Assembly: GCA_028343155.1 (NCBI GenBank)
Contig: JAOLXX010000018.1
Span: 1-49,420 of the forward strand
Direction: 5' to 3'
From: Polaribacter sp.
Lineage (GTDB): Bacteria > Bacteroidota > Bacteroidia > Flavobacteriales > Flavobacteriaceae
DNA: 49,420 bases
The stretch's first letter is position 1. Each line of letters opens with the position of its first letter. Shown here piece after piece: positions 41,936-49,420 of this stretch. The translations under genes were made by a program, and so were the position numbers. A model generated the notes under the pieces. That model ran no database searches, had not been told where the DNA came from, and saw nothing but the letters and a program-made list of their open reading frames with translations.

Positions 41936-42403
41936 TTATGAAACCAATTGATCAAAGTATTCAAAGATTTCTCCTTTGGAGATTGTACTTCCTTTTTCTA
42001 TCAAATCAAAAATCTCTGTATTTCTTTCTTCAGTATAAGGTTTAGAACCTTTGAAAATTTCTACAGAATTGTCCATTGGGTTTTGCATTAACCATTCAAA
42101 TCCTTTTTGTTCCAGTAAGTTGATATCCCAACTGATTTTAATCGCTAACCTATGAATTTCCTCTTCATCACATTTGAATAAATTTACAGAAGTTTCAGAA
42201 AAATGCTCAACATAGCATGTTTTTGTTAATGCATCATCCCAAACAATATCAGAAAAAACATTCATTTCATCTTCTGCAACTGCCGGTTTTTCTTCTTTCA
42301 TCTGTTTCCATTCTTTTGCATCGATACTTTGTGTAGCTAAAAAATGTGCAAATTCTTCATGTAAATTTTCAAATTGCTCTTTGGTAAGTTGTCTATATTT
42401 CAT
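41936..42403 (-). CDS. DUF6495-like protein
   Basis: A 155-residue acidic cytoplasmic protein. I recall it as a flavobacterial family (DUF6495) typically found near rplI; no function is known to me. Conserved-looking segments are YRQLTKEQFENLHEEFAHFL at the N-terminus, WDDALTKTCYVEHF in the middle and KGSKPYTEERNTEIFDLIEKG near the end. There is no signal, membrane helix or known motif. A terminator at 42457-42490 separates it from the ribosomal operon upstream, so it is transcribed on its own or by readthrough. Confidence 0.8.
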   Translation of the reverse strand: MKYRQLTKEQFENLHEEFAHFLATQSIDAKEWKQMKEEKPAVAEDEMNVFSDIVWDDALTKTCYVEHFSETSVNLFKCDEEEIHRLAIKISWDINLLEQKGFEWLMQNPMDNSVEIFKGSKPYTEERNTEIFDLIEKGSTISKGEIFEYFDQLVS

Positions 42404-42456
42404 TATTTGTTTTAACGTTGAAAAAGTAAGTATTTGAAAATTTATTTTGCAAAAGT

Positions 42457-42490
42457 AAAAAAGCTCGTTATTTCTAACGAGCTTTTTTTT
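42457..42490 (-). terminator. Terminator of the rpsF-rpsR-rplI operon
   Basis: A perfect 14-bp stem (42457-42470 with 42475-42488) around a TTTC loop (GAAA on the minus strand), with flanking A/T runs. It lies 24 bases after the rplI stop. Confidence 0.88.
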
Positions 42491-42513
42491 AAAAATTATT
42501 TAAAGAGAATTTC

Positions 42514-42960
42514 TTACTCAGAAACTACTTCAAATATAATATCGGCAACGACTGCTCTGTGTAATCTTACAGATGCTTCATATTTACCTAATCTTTTTAC
42601 AGACCCACCAACAACTTTGATAAATTTCTTATCTAATTCTGTTCCGGCCTTTGCTATTGCTGCAGCTAAATCGATGTTGTTTACAGAACCAAATAACTTG
42701 TCTCCTGAACCTGTTTTAGATGCAATTTTAATTTCATATCCTTTAATTGTATCTGCTATTTTAGTAGCATCTTCGATTAATTTAGCTTCTTTATAAGCAC
42801 GTTGTTTTACGTTCTCTGCTAAAACTTTCTTTGCAGATGAAGTCGCTAAAACTGCTTGTCTTGTAGGGATTAAAAAGTTTCTACCATAACCGTTTTTCAC
42901 AGATACAACATCGTCTTTAAATCCTAAATTTTCTACGTCTTGTGTTAATATAAGTTCCAT
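42514..42960 (-). CDS. rplI: 50S ribosomal protein L9
   Basis: A large-subunit protein with two globular domains joined by a long helix, binding 23S rRNA near the L1 stalk. It has 148 residues. The N-terminal signature LTQDVENLGFKDDVVSVKNGYGRNFLIP matches the family, and the C-terminal domain includes GSGDKLFGSVNNIDLAAAI. It is the third gene of the rpsF-rpsR-rplI operon (14 bases after rpsR). Confidence 0.97.
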   Translation of the reverse strand: MELILTQDVENLGFKDDVVSVKNGYGRNFLIPTRQAVLATSSAKKVLAENVKQRAYKEAKLIEDATKIADTIKGYEIKIASKTGSGDKLFGSVNNIDLAAAIAKAGTELDKKFIKVVGGSVKRLGKYEASVRLHRAVVADIIFEVVSE

Positions 42961-42974
42961 GTTCTACTTCTTTA

Positions 42975-43271
42975 TTATTTTAACAAATCTCCAACGTAAG
43001 GCATTAACGCTAAATGACGTGCTCTTTTAATTGCTTGCGCAACTTTACGTTGATATTTTAATGAGGTTCCTGTTAAACGTCTTGGTAAAATTTTACCTTG
43101 TTCGTTTACTAAATACATTAAGAAGTCAGCATCTTTATAATCGATATACTTGATTTCTTTCTTTTTAAATCTACAGTATTTTGCTTCTTTTTTAGTGTCT
43201 ATATCTAATGGCGTCAAATATCTAACGTCAGCAGATTTACCACCTTTTGATTGTTGTTCAATTGTTGCCAT
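42975..43271 (-). CDS. rpsR: 30S ribosomal protein S18
   Basis: A small-subunit protein that forms a platform heterodimer with S6. It has 98 residues, with the family signature [29 protein letters not shown] and [21 protein letters not shown]. The N-terminal ~20 residues are a flexible extension. The first-half Cys of zinc-type S18 is a single Cys (YCRFKK), so a zinc-free form. It starts 3 bases after rpsF. Confidence 0.97.
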   Translation of the reverse strand: MATIEQQSKGGKSADVRYLTPLDIDTKKEAKYCRFKKKEIKYIDYKDADFLMYLVNEQGKILPRRLTGTSLKYQRKVAQAIKRARHLALMPYVGDLLK

Positions 43272-43274
43272 AAC

Positions 43275-43616
43275 TTATTTTTTAGTAGATTTAACACGTT
43301 CAGTTCTAATCTTTGCCCAAGCAGCAGCATGTTTGTCTAATCTAACTGAAAGGTAACGCATAACGCTATCATCTCTTCTAAATTCTAACTCATATGCAGA
43401 AATTTCTTCTCCAGCAATTTTGAATTCTAATAAGTGATAAAAACCACTTTTCTTCTTTTGAATTGGGTAAGCTAATTTTTTCAAGCCCCAATCTTCTTTT
43501 GAGATCATTTCAGCTCCTTTGGAAACTAAATAATCTTCGAACTTTTGTACTGTCTCCTTTATCTGGGTATCAGATAAAACGGGATTCATAATGAAAACAG
43601 TTTCGTAATGATTCAT
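43275..43616 (-). CDS. rpsF: 30S ribosomal protein S6
   Basis: A small-subunit platform protein with 113 residues. The signature HYETVFIMNPVLSDTQIKET, the central GLKKLAYPIQKKKSGFYHLLEF and RRDDSVMRYLSVRLDKH fit the family. It is the first gene of the rpsF-rpsR-rplI operon, with a -7 box upstream. In other bacteria S6:S18 can bind the operon leader; no such leader structure is evident in the ~27-base leader here. Confidence 0.97.
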   Translation of the reverse strand: MNHYETVFIMNPVLSDTQIKETVQKFEDYLVSKGAEMISKEDWGLKKLAYPIQKKKSGFYHLLEFKIAGEEISAYELEFRRDDSVMRYLSVRLDKHAAAWAKIRTERVKSTKK

Positions 43617-43649
43617 AAATTAAATATTTATTGTTTATTTTTAAGTCTG

Positions 43650-43657
43650 CAAATATA
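43650..43657 (-). promoter_or_regulatory. -7 box of the rpsF operon
   Basis: Reads TATATTTG on the minus strand, 33 bases before the rpsF ATG. The predicted start near 43643 gives a leader of ~27 bases. The -33 element is not clear. Confidence 0.55.
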
Positions 43658-43747
43658 ATGACTTTTTTATATTTAAAAGCATCTTTGTGTAATAAAATAA
43701 AACACTTTTATTTTACTAAAAAACATTTAGAACGCTTTGTGATACTA

Positions 43748-44860
43748 TCAATCCTCTTTTTTCTTATCCTCCTTAGCTGCTTTGTTCCAGATTTTAATTT
43801 CATCATCTATCGTTATACCCTCTAAAACCTCAACATTTATTCCATCTGATGTACCTAATTTCAGAAGACTCTTTTCAAAGGTACCTGTTGCTGTTTTTAC
43901 TTCAACATAAGGTTCTTCAGTTTTCTTATCGAATTTCAGTAAGGCTTCTTTTATAGATAAAACACTGTCTTTTTTTTCTAAAACAATAGCAGCATTGGCA
44001 CTGTATCCTGCTCTAATAAAGAAGGCATCATCTAAAGAAATAGCTGCTTTAATTTTAAATTGAACAGCCCCATTTTCTTCTGTTCCTTTGGGTGCAATGA
44101 AGTTTAATCTTGCTAAAAATTTCATTTTTTCGATTGCTCCAATTGAAACTTCAATATTAGTACCACTTATTAATTTTCCAACTTCAGACTCATCTACTTT
44201 TCCTTCAAAAATCATTTTAGTCATGTCGGCAATAGTCGCAATGGTTGTTCCAGCATTAAAATTATTTGACTGAATTACCTGATCTCCTTCTTTGATTGGA
44301 ATTTCTAAAATAGTACCCGTCATTTGAGCTAGAATGTTTGTGTTTGCAGAGACTCCTGAGCCAGAATACCCTTTTTTAATGATTTGATAATTGTTTTGGG
44401 AGTTTTTTAAATCTTGCTTTGCCTGGTCGTAAGCCAATTCAATTGCTTCAAATGCGGTTTTAGCAATCACCCCTTTTTGAAATAGATTTTTATTTCTTTT
44501 GTAGGAAACTGCGGCATTGTTCAACCGAATTTTAACATTATCTAAGGCGCCTTTTGCAATCAATAAAGATTGTTCATTTGGCACCACTCTTAAGGTTGCA
44601 ATTAGATCTCCTTTTTTGACTTTCGCGCCTTCCAGCAAGATTATTTTATCGATAATACCAGCAATTTGGGGCTTAATTTCTATTTCTTCTAATGGGATTA
44701 TCTTTCCCGTTGCTACTGTTTTTTTAATAATGGTTGTTTTAAATGGTTTTTCAGTTTCAAATTCTATACTGTTTTTTTTGTTCATTTTTCCAAACCAAAT
44801 GAGTGCGGCGATAAAAAACACTACGATAATAATTAAAATAATTTTTGCTCTTTTACTCAT
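43748..44860 (-). CDS. Periplasmic adaptor (membrane fusion) subunit, MacA-like
   Basis: A 370-residue HlyD-family adaptor that bridges an inner-membrane ABC transporter and an outer-membrane channel. One N-terminal anchor helix (~6-25) is followed by a barrel/lipoyl domain (KTVATGKIIPLEEIEIKPQIAG ... EGAKVKKGDLIATL), a coiled-coil hairpin (~95-165), the second lipoyl half (MTGTILEIPIKEGDQV) and the beta-barrel and membrane-proximal domains. The C-terminus is highly charged (KEDKKKED). It is the last gene of an operon with two permeases and an ATPase, 19 bases after the second permease. No TolC gene is adjacent. The substrate is unknown; drugs, peptides or lipids are possible. Confidence 0.9.
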   Translation of the reverse strand: MSKRAKIILIIIVVFFIAALIWFGKMNKKNSIEFETEKPFKTTIIKKTVATGKIIPLEEIEIKPQIAGIIDKIILLEGAKVKKGDLIATLRVVPNEQSLLIAKGALDNVKIRLNNAAVSYKRNKNLFQKGVIAKTAFEAIELAYDQAKQDLKNSQNNYQIIKKGYSGSGVSANTNILAQMTGTILEIPIKEGDQVIQSNNFNAGTTIATIADMTKMIFEGKVDESEVGKLISGTNIEVSIGAIEKMKFLARLNFIAPKGTEENGAVQFKIKAAISLDDAFFIRAGYSANAAIVLEKKDSVLSIKEALLKFDKKTEEPYVEVKTATGTFEKSLLKLGTSDGINVEVLEGITIDDEIKIWNKAAKEDKKKED

Positions 44861-44879
44861 AATTTGTTGATTTTTTTTA

Positions 44880-46121
44880 TTATTCTCTTAATGCTTCTAT
44901 TGGTTTCACTACTGTTGCCATATGGGCTGGTATGATTCCTATTAGAGTCCCAAGGACTACAAGGGTTACAAAGGCAATCATAATTATAGGAATATTTACT
45001 GTGGGATTTATCAATACAGCATCTGGTCCTACACCCAAAGCCCTATCTATAAAAAATAAAACCAAAGCTCCAAACACAACTCCTAACATGCCCGCTATTG
45101 TCGTTAAAAAAACAGATTCTAAAATAACTTGTTGTCGAATACTTTTTGGAGTTGCGCCTATGGCTCTTCTAATTCCAATTTCTTTTGTTCGCTCTTTTAC
45201 AGTAATTAATAGGATATTTCCAATTGCAAAAACACCTGCAATTAAAGTTGCAAGACCTACAAACCATGTAAGGAACTGCATTCCTATTAAAAAACCAGTA
45301 ATTTTTCCTATGTTTTCACCTAAGTTGGCACTTCCAAAAGCTCTTTTATCATCTGGGTGAACTTTATGCAAACTTTTTAGTGTTCGTAAAATATCTTTTT
45401 CCATTTGTGTGATATCCGTTCCTTCATGGGCAGTAATCATCATCCAATCAATTTTATTGGCTTTATTGTATACTTTCTTGAATGTTGTAAAAGGAATATA
45501 TGCCGTGTCTCCGTCAATATCTATAGTATTTGAAGGCTCATAAATACCAATAACTTTGTAATTTATAGCATTAATTTTAATGTACTCTCCTATTGGAAAT
45601 ACATCTTTATCAAAAAGTTGCTTGTACATATCTTCTGAAATCGCTGTAACTTTTGAGTTAGAAATTATGTCGTTTACGTTTAAAAAACGGCCGTATATTA
45701 ATTTCTTTTTTTGAATTTTATCCAATACTGGATAATCTCCACTAACTTTAAAATTACCAGATTTAAAATTATGAATGACTAAATTGTTTGTTTGATTTCT
45801 TGGTGCTAAAAATTTAATTTCTTTTGAATATTCTGATTTTAAAGCTTTAATATCATTTGTGTTTAAATTAAATCTTCTTCCTTTTTGAAAACCTTTAAAG
45901 GGGATGTCTGTAGATTGTGTCCAGACAAAGACGCTATTTGTAGCAAAATTTCCGAAGAGTTTATTAAATCCATTTTCCATTCCTCTTGCTGCTCCTAGTA
46001 AAACGATGAGCAAGAAAATGCCCCATAAAACTCCAATGATGGTGATTAGCGTTCTTATTTTATTTTTACGAATACTTCCGTAAATTTCTTGCCATGTGTC
46101 CGAATCGAATAAAAACTTCAT
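44880..46121 (-). CDS. ABC transporter permease, MacB/FtsX type (second)
   Basis: A 413-residue type VII ABC permease: one N-terminal membrane helix (~20-43, TLITIIGVLWGIFLLIVLLG), a large periplasmic domain (~50-275), then three C-terminal helices (~285-310, ~335-360, ~375-400) with the family segment KERTKEIGIRRAIGATPKSI between the first two. It is a paralogue of the next upstream permease (2-base gap), giving a heterodimeric transporter. ATP is supplied by the LolD-like ATPase at the head of the operon. Such complexes act mechanically on periplasmic cargo rather than moving it across the inner membrane. Confidence 0.9.
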   Translation of the reverse strand: MKFLFDSDTWQEIYGSIRKNKIRTLITIIGVLWGIFLLIVLLGAARGMENGFNKLFGNFATNSVFVWTQSTDIPFKGFQKGRRFNLNTNDIKALKSEYSKEIKFLAPRNQTNNLVIHNFKSGNFKVSGDYPVLDKIQKKKLIYGRFLNVNDIISNSKVTAISEDMYKQLFDKDVFPIGEYIKINAINYKVIGIYEPSNTIDIDGDTAYIPFTTFKKVYNKANKIDWMMITAHEGTDITQMEKDILRTLKSLHKVHPDDKRAFGSANLGENIGKITGFLIGMQFLTWFVGLATLIAGVFAIGNILLITVKERTKEIGIRRAIGATPKSIRQQVILESVFLTTIAGMLGVVFGALVLFFIDRALGVGPDAVLINPTVNIPIIMIAFVTLVVLGTLIGIIPAHMATVVKPIEALRE

Positions 46122-46123
46122 AA

Positions 46124-47356
46124 TTAATCTGCTCTTAATGCTACAATTGGTTTAATATTCGCTGCCTTTTTTGCAGGTAAATATCCCGCAATTAATCCTG
46201 AAGCTACTAATACAACAGTTGCTCCTAGAACAATTATAGGACTTACGCTTGGGTCTTTAATAAAATAATCCTCTTCCAAACTATCCCCAATTAATGTTAA
46301 GATATACGTCCCTAGTGATAATCCTAAATAACCTGCGATTGTGGTAATTAAAACAGATTCTTGTACTACCATACCAACAATTGATGCGGGTTTTGCGCCC
46401 AAAGCCTTTCGAATTCCAAATTCTTTAGTGCGTTCTTTTATGACAAAAATCATAATGTTGCTAATACCAATGATCCCTGCAATTAAAGTTCCTGAACCTA
46501 CTAAAATAACAATAGCGTACAAAGCTCCCATAAACATACCAACACCTTTGTTTGCTTCTGCCATATTTTGAACGGAAAGTGCACTTTGATCATCTGGGTG
46601 GATGTTCATTTTTTTGCGTAAATCACGCTCCATTTTATGACCAAAAGCAATGGCTGCATTTAAATTTAAACCTGGATTATATCCCAGTAAAATTTGACTT
46701 ATATGGTCATTATTACCATACATCATTTGAGCTGTACTAACGGGTATGTATGCAATTCTTTCTTCATTATCTCCTCCTTCATCAGAAAAAATACCAATAA
46801 TTAAAAAGGAACTTCCATTCACATTTACTCTTTTTCCAAGTGCTTGCTTTTCACCAAATAAATCCTTTTTCACCAACCGTCCGATTACAATAACTTTCGA
46901 TTTTCCTTTTAAATCACTTTCATTTAAATAACGGCCTTCATCAATAATTGTTTTTTCTAAGAATTGATGATCAGGATTTACAGCTCTTATATTATAATTG
47001 TTTACTTCATTCTTAAATTTTATCGTAAAGTTTTTATAGATTCTAGCAGTTTGGTATTCAATTTTATTTGCATATTCATCTTTAACATAATTGTATTCTT
47101 CGTTACTCAATTGAATTCTTCTTCCTGTTTGTAATCCTTTGTATGGTTTAGAAGTCTTCCAGACACGCACTTTCATGGAGTTTTTAGCATCATCATTAAA
47201 GGCGCTATTAAAAGAATTGCTCAATCCACTGACAATACCAAAAAGTAGGGTAAATAACAAAATGGCAAAAGCCACTGTAAAACCAGACATTACAGAACGC
47301 AACCTGTTTTTATTGATACTTTGAAATATTTCTCTCCAACGGTCTATATCAAACAT
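46124..47356 (-). CDS. ABC transporter permease, MacB/FtsX type (first)
   Basis: A 410-residue paralogue of the following permease with the same layout: N-terminal helix (~21-45), periplasmic domain, and three C-terminal helices, with KERTKEFGIRKALGAKPASIVG in the loop. It starts 2 bases after the ATPase stop. The duplicated permeases differ mainly in the periplasmic domains, which probably bind the cargo or the adaptor. The gene order ATPase-permease-permease-adaptor is common in Bacteroidota. Confidence 0.9.
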   Translation of the reverse strand: MFDIDRWREIFQSINKNRLRSVMSGFTVAFAILLFTLLFGIVSGLSNSFNSAFNDDAKNSMKVRVWKTSKPYKGLQTGRRIQLSNEEYNYVKDEYANKIEYQTARIYKNFTIKFKNEVNNYNIRAVNPDHQFLEKTIIDEGRYLNESDLKGKSKVIVIGRLVKKDLFGEKQALGKRVNVNGSSFLIIGIFSDEGGDNEERIAYIPVSTAQMMYGNNDHISQILLGYNPGLNLNAAIAFGHKMERDLRKKMNIHPDDQSALSVQNMAEANKGVGMFMGALYAIVILVGSGTLIAGIIGISNIMIFVIKERTKEFGIRKALGAKPASIVGMVVQESVLITTIAGYLGLSLGTYILTLIGDSLEEDYFIKDPSVSPIIVLGATVVLVASGLIAGYLPAKKAANIKPIVALRAD

Positions 47357-47358
47357 CC

Positions 47359-48051
47359 TTAAATTGCTTTCGCTACTTTGGTTAATTCATCGCTTATAAT
47401 AACACCATCTTTTAAACGCACGATTCTACTCGTTTGTGCTGCAATTTCCTCTTCATGGGTAATTACAAAAACAGTCATTCCTTCATTATTAATATCTTTT
47501 AGTAAATCCATCACAGCGTCTGATGTCGTAGAATCTAATGCACCTGTTGGTTCATCTGCTAAAACAACTTTTGGTTTGGTAACCAAAGCTCTTGCGATGG
47601 CAACTCGCTGTTTTTGCCCTCCAGAAAGTTCATTTGGCAAATGATTTGCCCAGTCTTTTAAACCCACTTTGTCTAAATAATCCATGGCAACTATTAAGCG
47701 CTCTTTTCTTTTCATTCCCTTGTAATACAAGGGCAGTGCAACATTCTCTAAAGCGGTCTTGTAAGAAATTAAATTAAATGATTGAAAAACAAATCCCAAA
47801 AATTTATTTCTTAGGATGGCCGCTTTTTTCTCATTTAAATTCTTTATTAATTGTCCATTCAAAAAATAATCTCCTTCATCATGTTCGTCTAACAAACCAA
47901 CAATATTTAATAATGTAGACTTCCCAGAACCTGAAGAGCCCATAATAGAAACAAATTCGCCTTCTTTAATATGTAAATTGATTCCTTTTAAAACATGTAA
48001 AGCATCTTTTCCAATTGGATAAGATTTATGTAGTTTTTCTATTTTTATCAT
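47359..48051 (-). CDS. ABC transporter ATP-binding protein, LolD/MacB type
   Basis: A 230-residue cytoplasmic ATPase. Walker A is GSSGSGKST (38-46), Q-loop FVFQSFNLISYKTALENV, signature LSGGQKQR (142-149), Walker B VVLADEPTGALD (162-173), and the switch His lies in FVITHEEE. The long spacing and EPTGALD match the LolD/MacB group that partners type VII permeases. It is the first gene of a four-gene export operon. No clear -7 box lies upstream, although the T-rich region at 48052-48080 has near matches. Confidence 0.93.
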   Translation of the reverse strand: MIKIEKLHKSYPIGKDALHVLKGINLHIKEGEFVSIMGSSGSGKSTLLNIVGLLDEHDEGDYFLNGQLIKNLNEKKAAILRNKFLGFVFQSFNLISYKTALENVALPLYYKGMKRKERLIVAMDYLDKVGLKDWANHLPNELSGGQKQRVAIARALVTKPKVVLADEPTGALDSTTSDAVMDLLKDINNEGMTVFVITHEEEIAAQTSRIVRLKDGVIISDELTKVAKAI

Positions 48052-48199
48052 AGATTGGTTAATTTTTTTCGAAAATATAAATGCTTTGGATTACTTTTAA
48101 TAATTTTTTTTTTAAAAACAAAAAAATCAATATATCATTTACAAACATAAGACGTTCTATTAAAACAAATGTTACAAGCGGTATAAAAAAAAGATAAAG

Positions 48200-48207
48200 T
48201 ATCTTTG
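48200..48207 (+). promoter_or_regulatory. -7 box of the DCC-family gene
   Basis: TATCTTTG matches TAnnTTTG, 25 bases before the ATG at 48233. The expected start near 48213 leaves a leader of ~20 bases. Confidence 0.5.
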
Positions 48208-48232
48208 TGCAACTAAATTTTGAACTAGATAA

Positions 48233-48649
48233 ATGATTGACGTTTCTAAAAACAAAAAAATTATTTTATTTGATGGTGTGTGCAATTTATGTAATAATGC
48301 GGTTTTAAAAGTAATTCGGTACGATAAAGATAAGGTCTTTATTTTTGCTGCATTACAATCTAAAAGTGGATTCAAGATTTTAAATCATTTAGGAATTGAA
48401 ACGAATACAATTGACACACTTATTCTTTATGAACCCGGAACTTCTTATGATGTAAAATCTACCGCCGTAATAAAAATAATCAATAGTTTTGGAGGCCTAT
48501 GGAAATTAACACAACTACTTTGGGTTTTCCCAGTAGGTTTTAGAGATTTTGTTTATGATTTCATTGCCAAAAACCGCTATAAATGGTTTGTTAAAAAAGA
48601 AAGTTGTAGCATTCAAGCGCAGGAACTTAAAATGCGTTTTTTAGATTGA
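48233..48649 (+). CDS. DCC-family thiol-disulfide oxidoreductase-like protein (DUF393)
   Basis: A 138-residue thioredoxin-fold-like protein of the DCC family (DUF393). The signature IILFDGVCNLCNNAV has the CxxC pair Cys17/Cys20, and downstream AALQSKSGFKIL and KSTAVIKIINSFGGLWKL are typical. There is no signal peptide. The physiological role is not known to me; a redox or disulfide role is inferred from the motif. Its stop overlaps the extended frame of the HAD gene, so the two are likely co-transcribed. Confidence 0.88.
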   Translation: MIDVSKNKKIILFDGVCNLCNNAVLKVIRYDKDKVFIFAALQSKSGFKILNHLGIETNTIDTLILYEPGTSYDVKSTAVIKIINSFGGLWKLTQLLWVFPVGFRDFVYDFIAKNRYKWFVKKESCSIQAQELKMRFLD

Positions 48650-48690
48650 ATGGCGAAAGACTTATAAATGAAGATTATAAAATAAAAATA

Positions 48691-49344
48691 ATGATCCCTA
48701 AAAATATTAAATGTGTCATTTTTGACATGGATGGTGTAATTATCGATTCGGAAGAAATTCATAAAAAAGCCTATTATGAAACCTTTACTTCTATCGGTGT
48801 TAATGTTTCAGATAAACTCTATAAAACTCTAACAGGTTCTTCTACTATAAATGCATTTCAGAAGTTAGTAGCGCATTTTAAGTTGGATTTAAATCCAGAA
48901 AAATTGGTTATAAATAAAAGAAAACGATATATCAATTTCTTTGAAAACGACCCAACTTTACATTTGGTAAAAGGTGTAGAAGAATTGATAAAGCACTGTT
49001 ATAACAAAGGAATTACTCTCGTCTTGGCCTCTTCCTCTGCCATGGTGAATATCGATAGAGTTTTTGATAGATTCAATTTAAACACCTATTTTTCAGCCAA
49101 GATTAGTGGTGCAGATTTAACGGAATCCAAACCACATCCTGAGATTTTTGAAAAAGCGGCACTTTTAGGAGATACGCCTAAAGAAAATTGTATTGTTATT
49201 GAAGATTCAGACAATGGTATAAAAGCGGCAAATGCTGCAGGTATTTATGTTTTTGGATATAAAAATCCAATGGTAGAAGGCCAAACTTTAGAAAATGCCG
49301 ATTTTATCCTTAACAATTTTAAAAGATTGAAAAAGTTACTCTAA
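48691..49344 (+). CDS. HAD-superfamily phosphatase, beta-phosphoglucomutase-like
   Basis: A 217-residue HAD phosphohydrolase or phosphomutase. Motif I is FDMDGVIIDSE (with the nucleophile Asp), motif II is in LVLASSSA, the motif III Lys is in ESKPHPEIF, and motif IV is VIEDSDNGIKAA. A helical cap domain lies between motifs I and II. The frame extends to a TTG at 48646 overlapping the preceding stop, but ATG 48691 gives MIPKNIKCVIFDMDG, the normal N-terminus. It could be a beta-phosphoglucomutase or a sugar-phosphate phosphatase; the residues here do not settle it. The tail 49345-49420 shows no gene. Confidence 0.88.
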   Translation: MIPKNIKCVIFDMDGVIIDSEEIHKKAYYETFTSIGVNVSDKLYKTLTGSSTINAFQKLVAHFKLDLNPEKLVINKRKRYINFFENDPTLHLVKGVEELIKHCYNKGITLVLASSSAMVNIDRVFDRFNLNTYFSAKISGADLTESKPHPEIFEKAALLGDTPKENCIVIEDSDNGIKAANAAGIYVFGYKNPMVEGQTLENADFILNNFKRLKKLL

Positions 49345-49420
49345 AATAAATGGCTTTCCTGTTTGTTCTTTAAAACTTTAGAGTAAATCACTAAGGAGTT
49401 TTTTTATAACCAAATGCTAT

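Noticed and set aside
1..49420. CRISPR arrays, tRNA genes, insertion sequences, prophage genes, integrases
   Set aside because: None were found by reading both strands; no repeat-spacer pattern, no transposase or integrase frames and no tRNA-like clover-leaf ends were recognised.

Overview
The window reads as chromosome of a low-GC marine-type member of the Flavobacteriaceae (Bacteroidota), in the Polaribacter/Tenacibaculum neighbourhood. The evidence is the AT-rich composition, small family-typical proteins (DUF4290-, DUF6495- and DUF4258-like), a PorX-type response regulator of the type IX secretion system, a fused LpxC/FabZ, and many Bacteroidota-type promoter boxes (TAnnTTTG, sometimes with TTTG 19 bp upstream). 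The genus is an inference.

Layout. 1-8.4 kb: 3' end of a UvrD/PcrA helicase, a DUF4290 protein, murA, grpE-dnaJ, the RNase P RNA gene and acnB. 8.4-11.7 kb: a ThiE-like protein and a degenerate one-domain DEAD-box protein on the minus strand, then a split YeeE/YedE sulfur-compound transporter with a Crp/Fnr regulator. 11.6-13.8 kb is a decayed stretch: a DinB-family pseudogene with three in-frame stops, an intact secreted YHS-domain protein, and a second pseudogene with a stop where a cysteine is expected. 13.8-17.8 kb: the amtB-glnK ammonium operon, an MFS drug exporter and TruC. 17.8-22.4 kb: a CPXCG protein, a fused alpha/beta E1 dehydrogenase, an Lrp-type regulator, an M14 carboxypeptidase and an XRE regulator. 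22.4-30.6 kb: fabH, htpG, fabG, an M16 lipoprotein peptidase and sucD. 30.7-36.9 kb: a lipid A cluster on the minus strand (HD hydrolase, lpxD, lpxC/fabZ, lpxA, efp, second lpxD-like gene). 37-41.8 kb: porX, tsaE, alanine dehydrogenase, a DUF4258-like protein and trmH. 41.9-43.7 kb: a DUF6495-like protein and the rpsF-rpsR-rplI operon. 43.7-48.1 kb: a MacAB/Lol-like ABC export operon. 48.2 kb to the end: a DCC-family thiol protein and a HAD phosphatase.

Most of the window is housekeeping: envelope precursor synthesis (murA, the lpx genes, fabZ, fabG, fabH), chaperones (grpE, dnaJ, htpG), TCA enzymes (acnB, sucD), nitrogen uptake and translation/tRNA modification. I see no phage, insertion sequence, CRISPR array or tRNA gene.

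The most interesting signal is regulatory. The two chaperone units, grpE-dnaJ and htpG, lie about 20.7 kb apart yet share the same upstream layout: two TGNCA half-sites 3 bp apart, then exactly 11 bp, then a -24/-12-like TTGG-N10-G(C/A) element. Other points worth a look are a palindrome cluster overlapping the XRE gene's promoter, a 19-bp inverted repeat abutting the amtB start codon, two candidate leaderless genes, DnaJ with only one cysteine pair of each type, MurA with Asp in place of the catalytic Cys, and a DEAD-box protein without a DEAD box.
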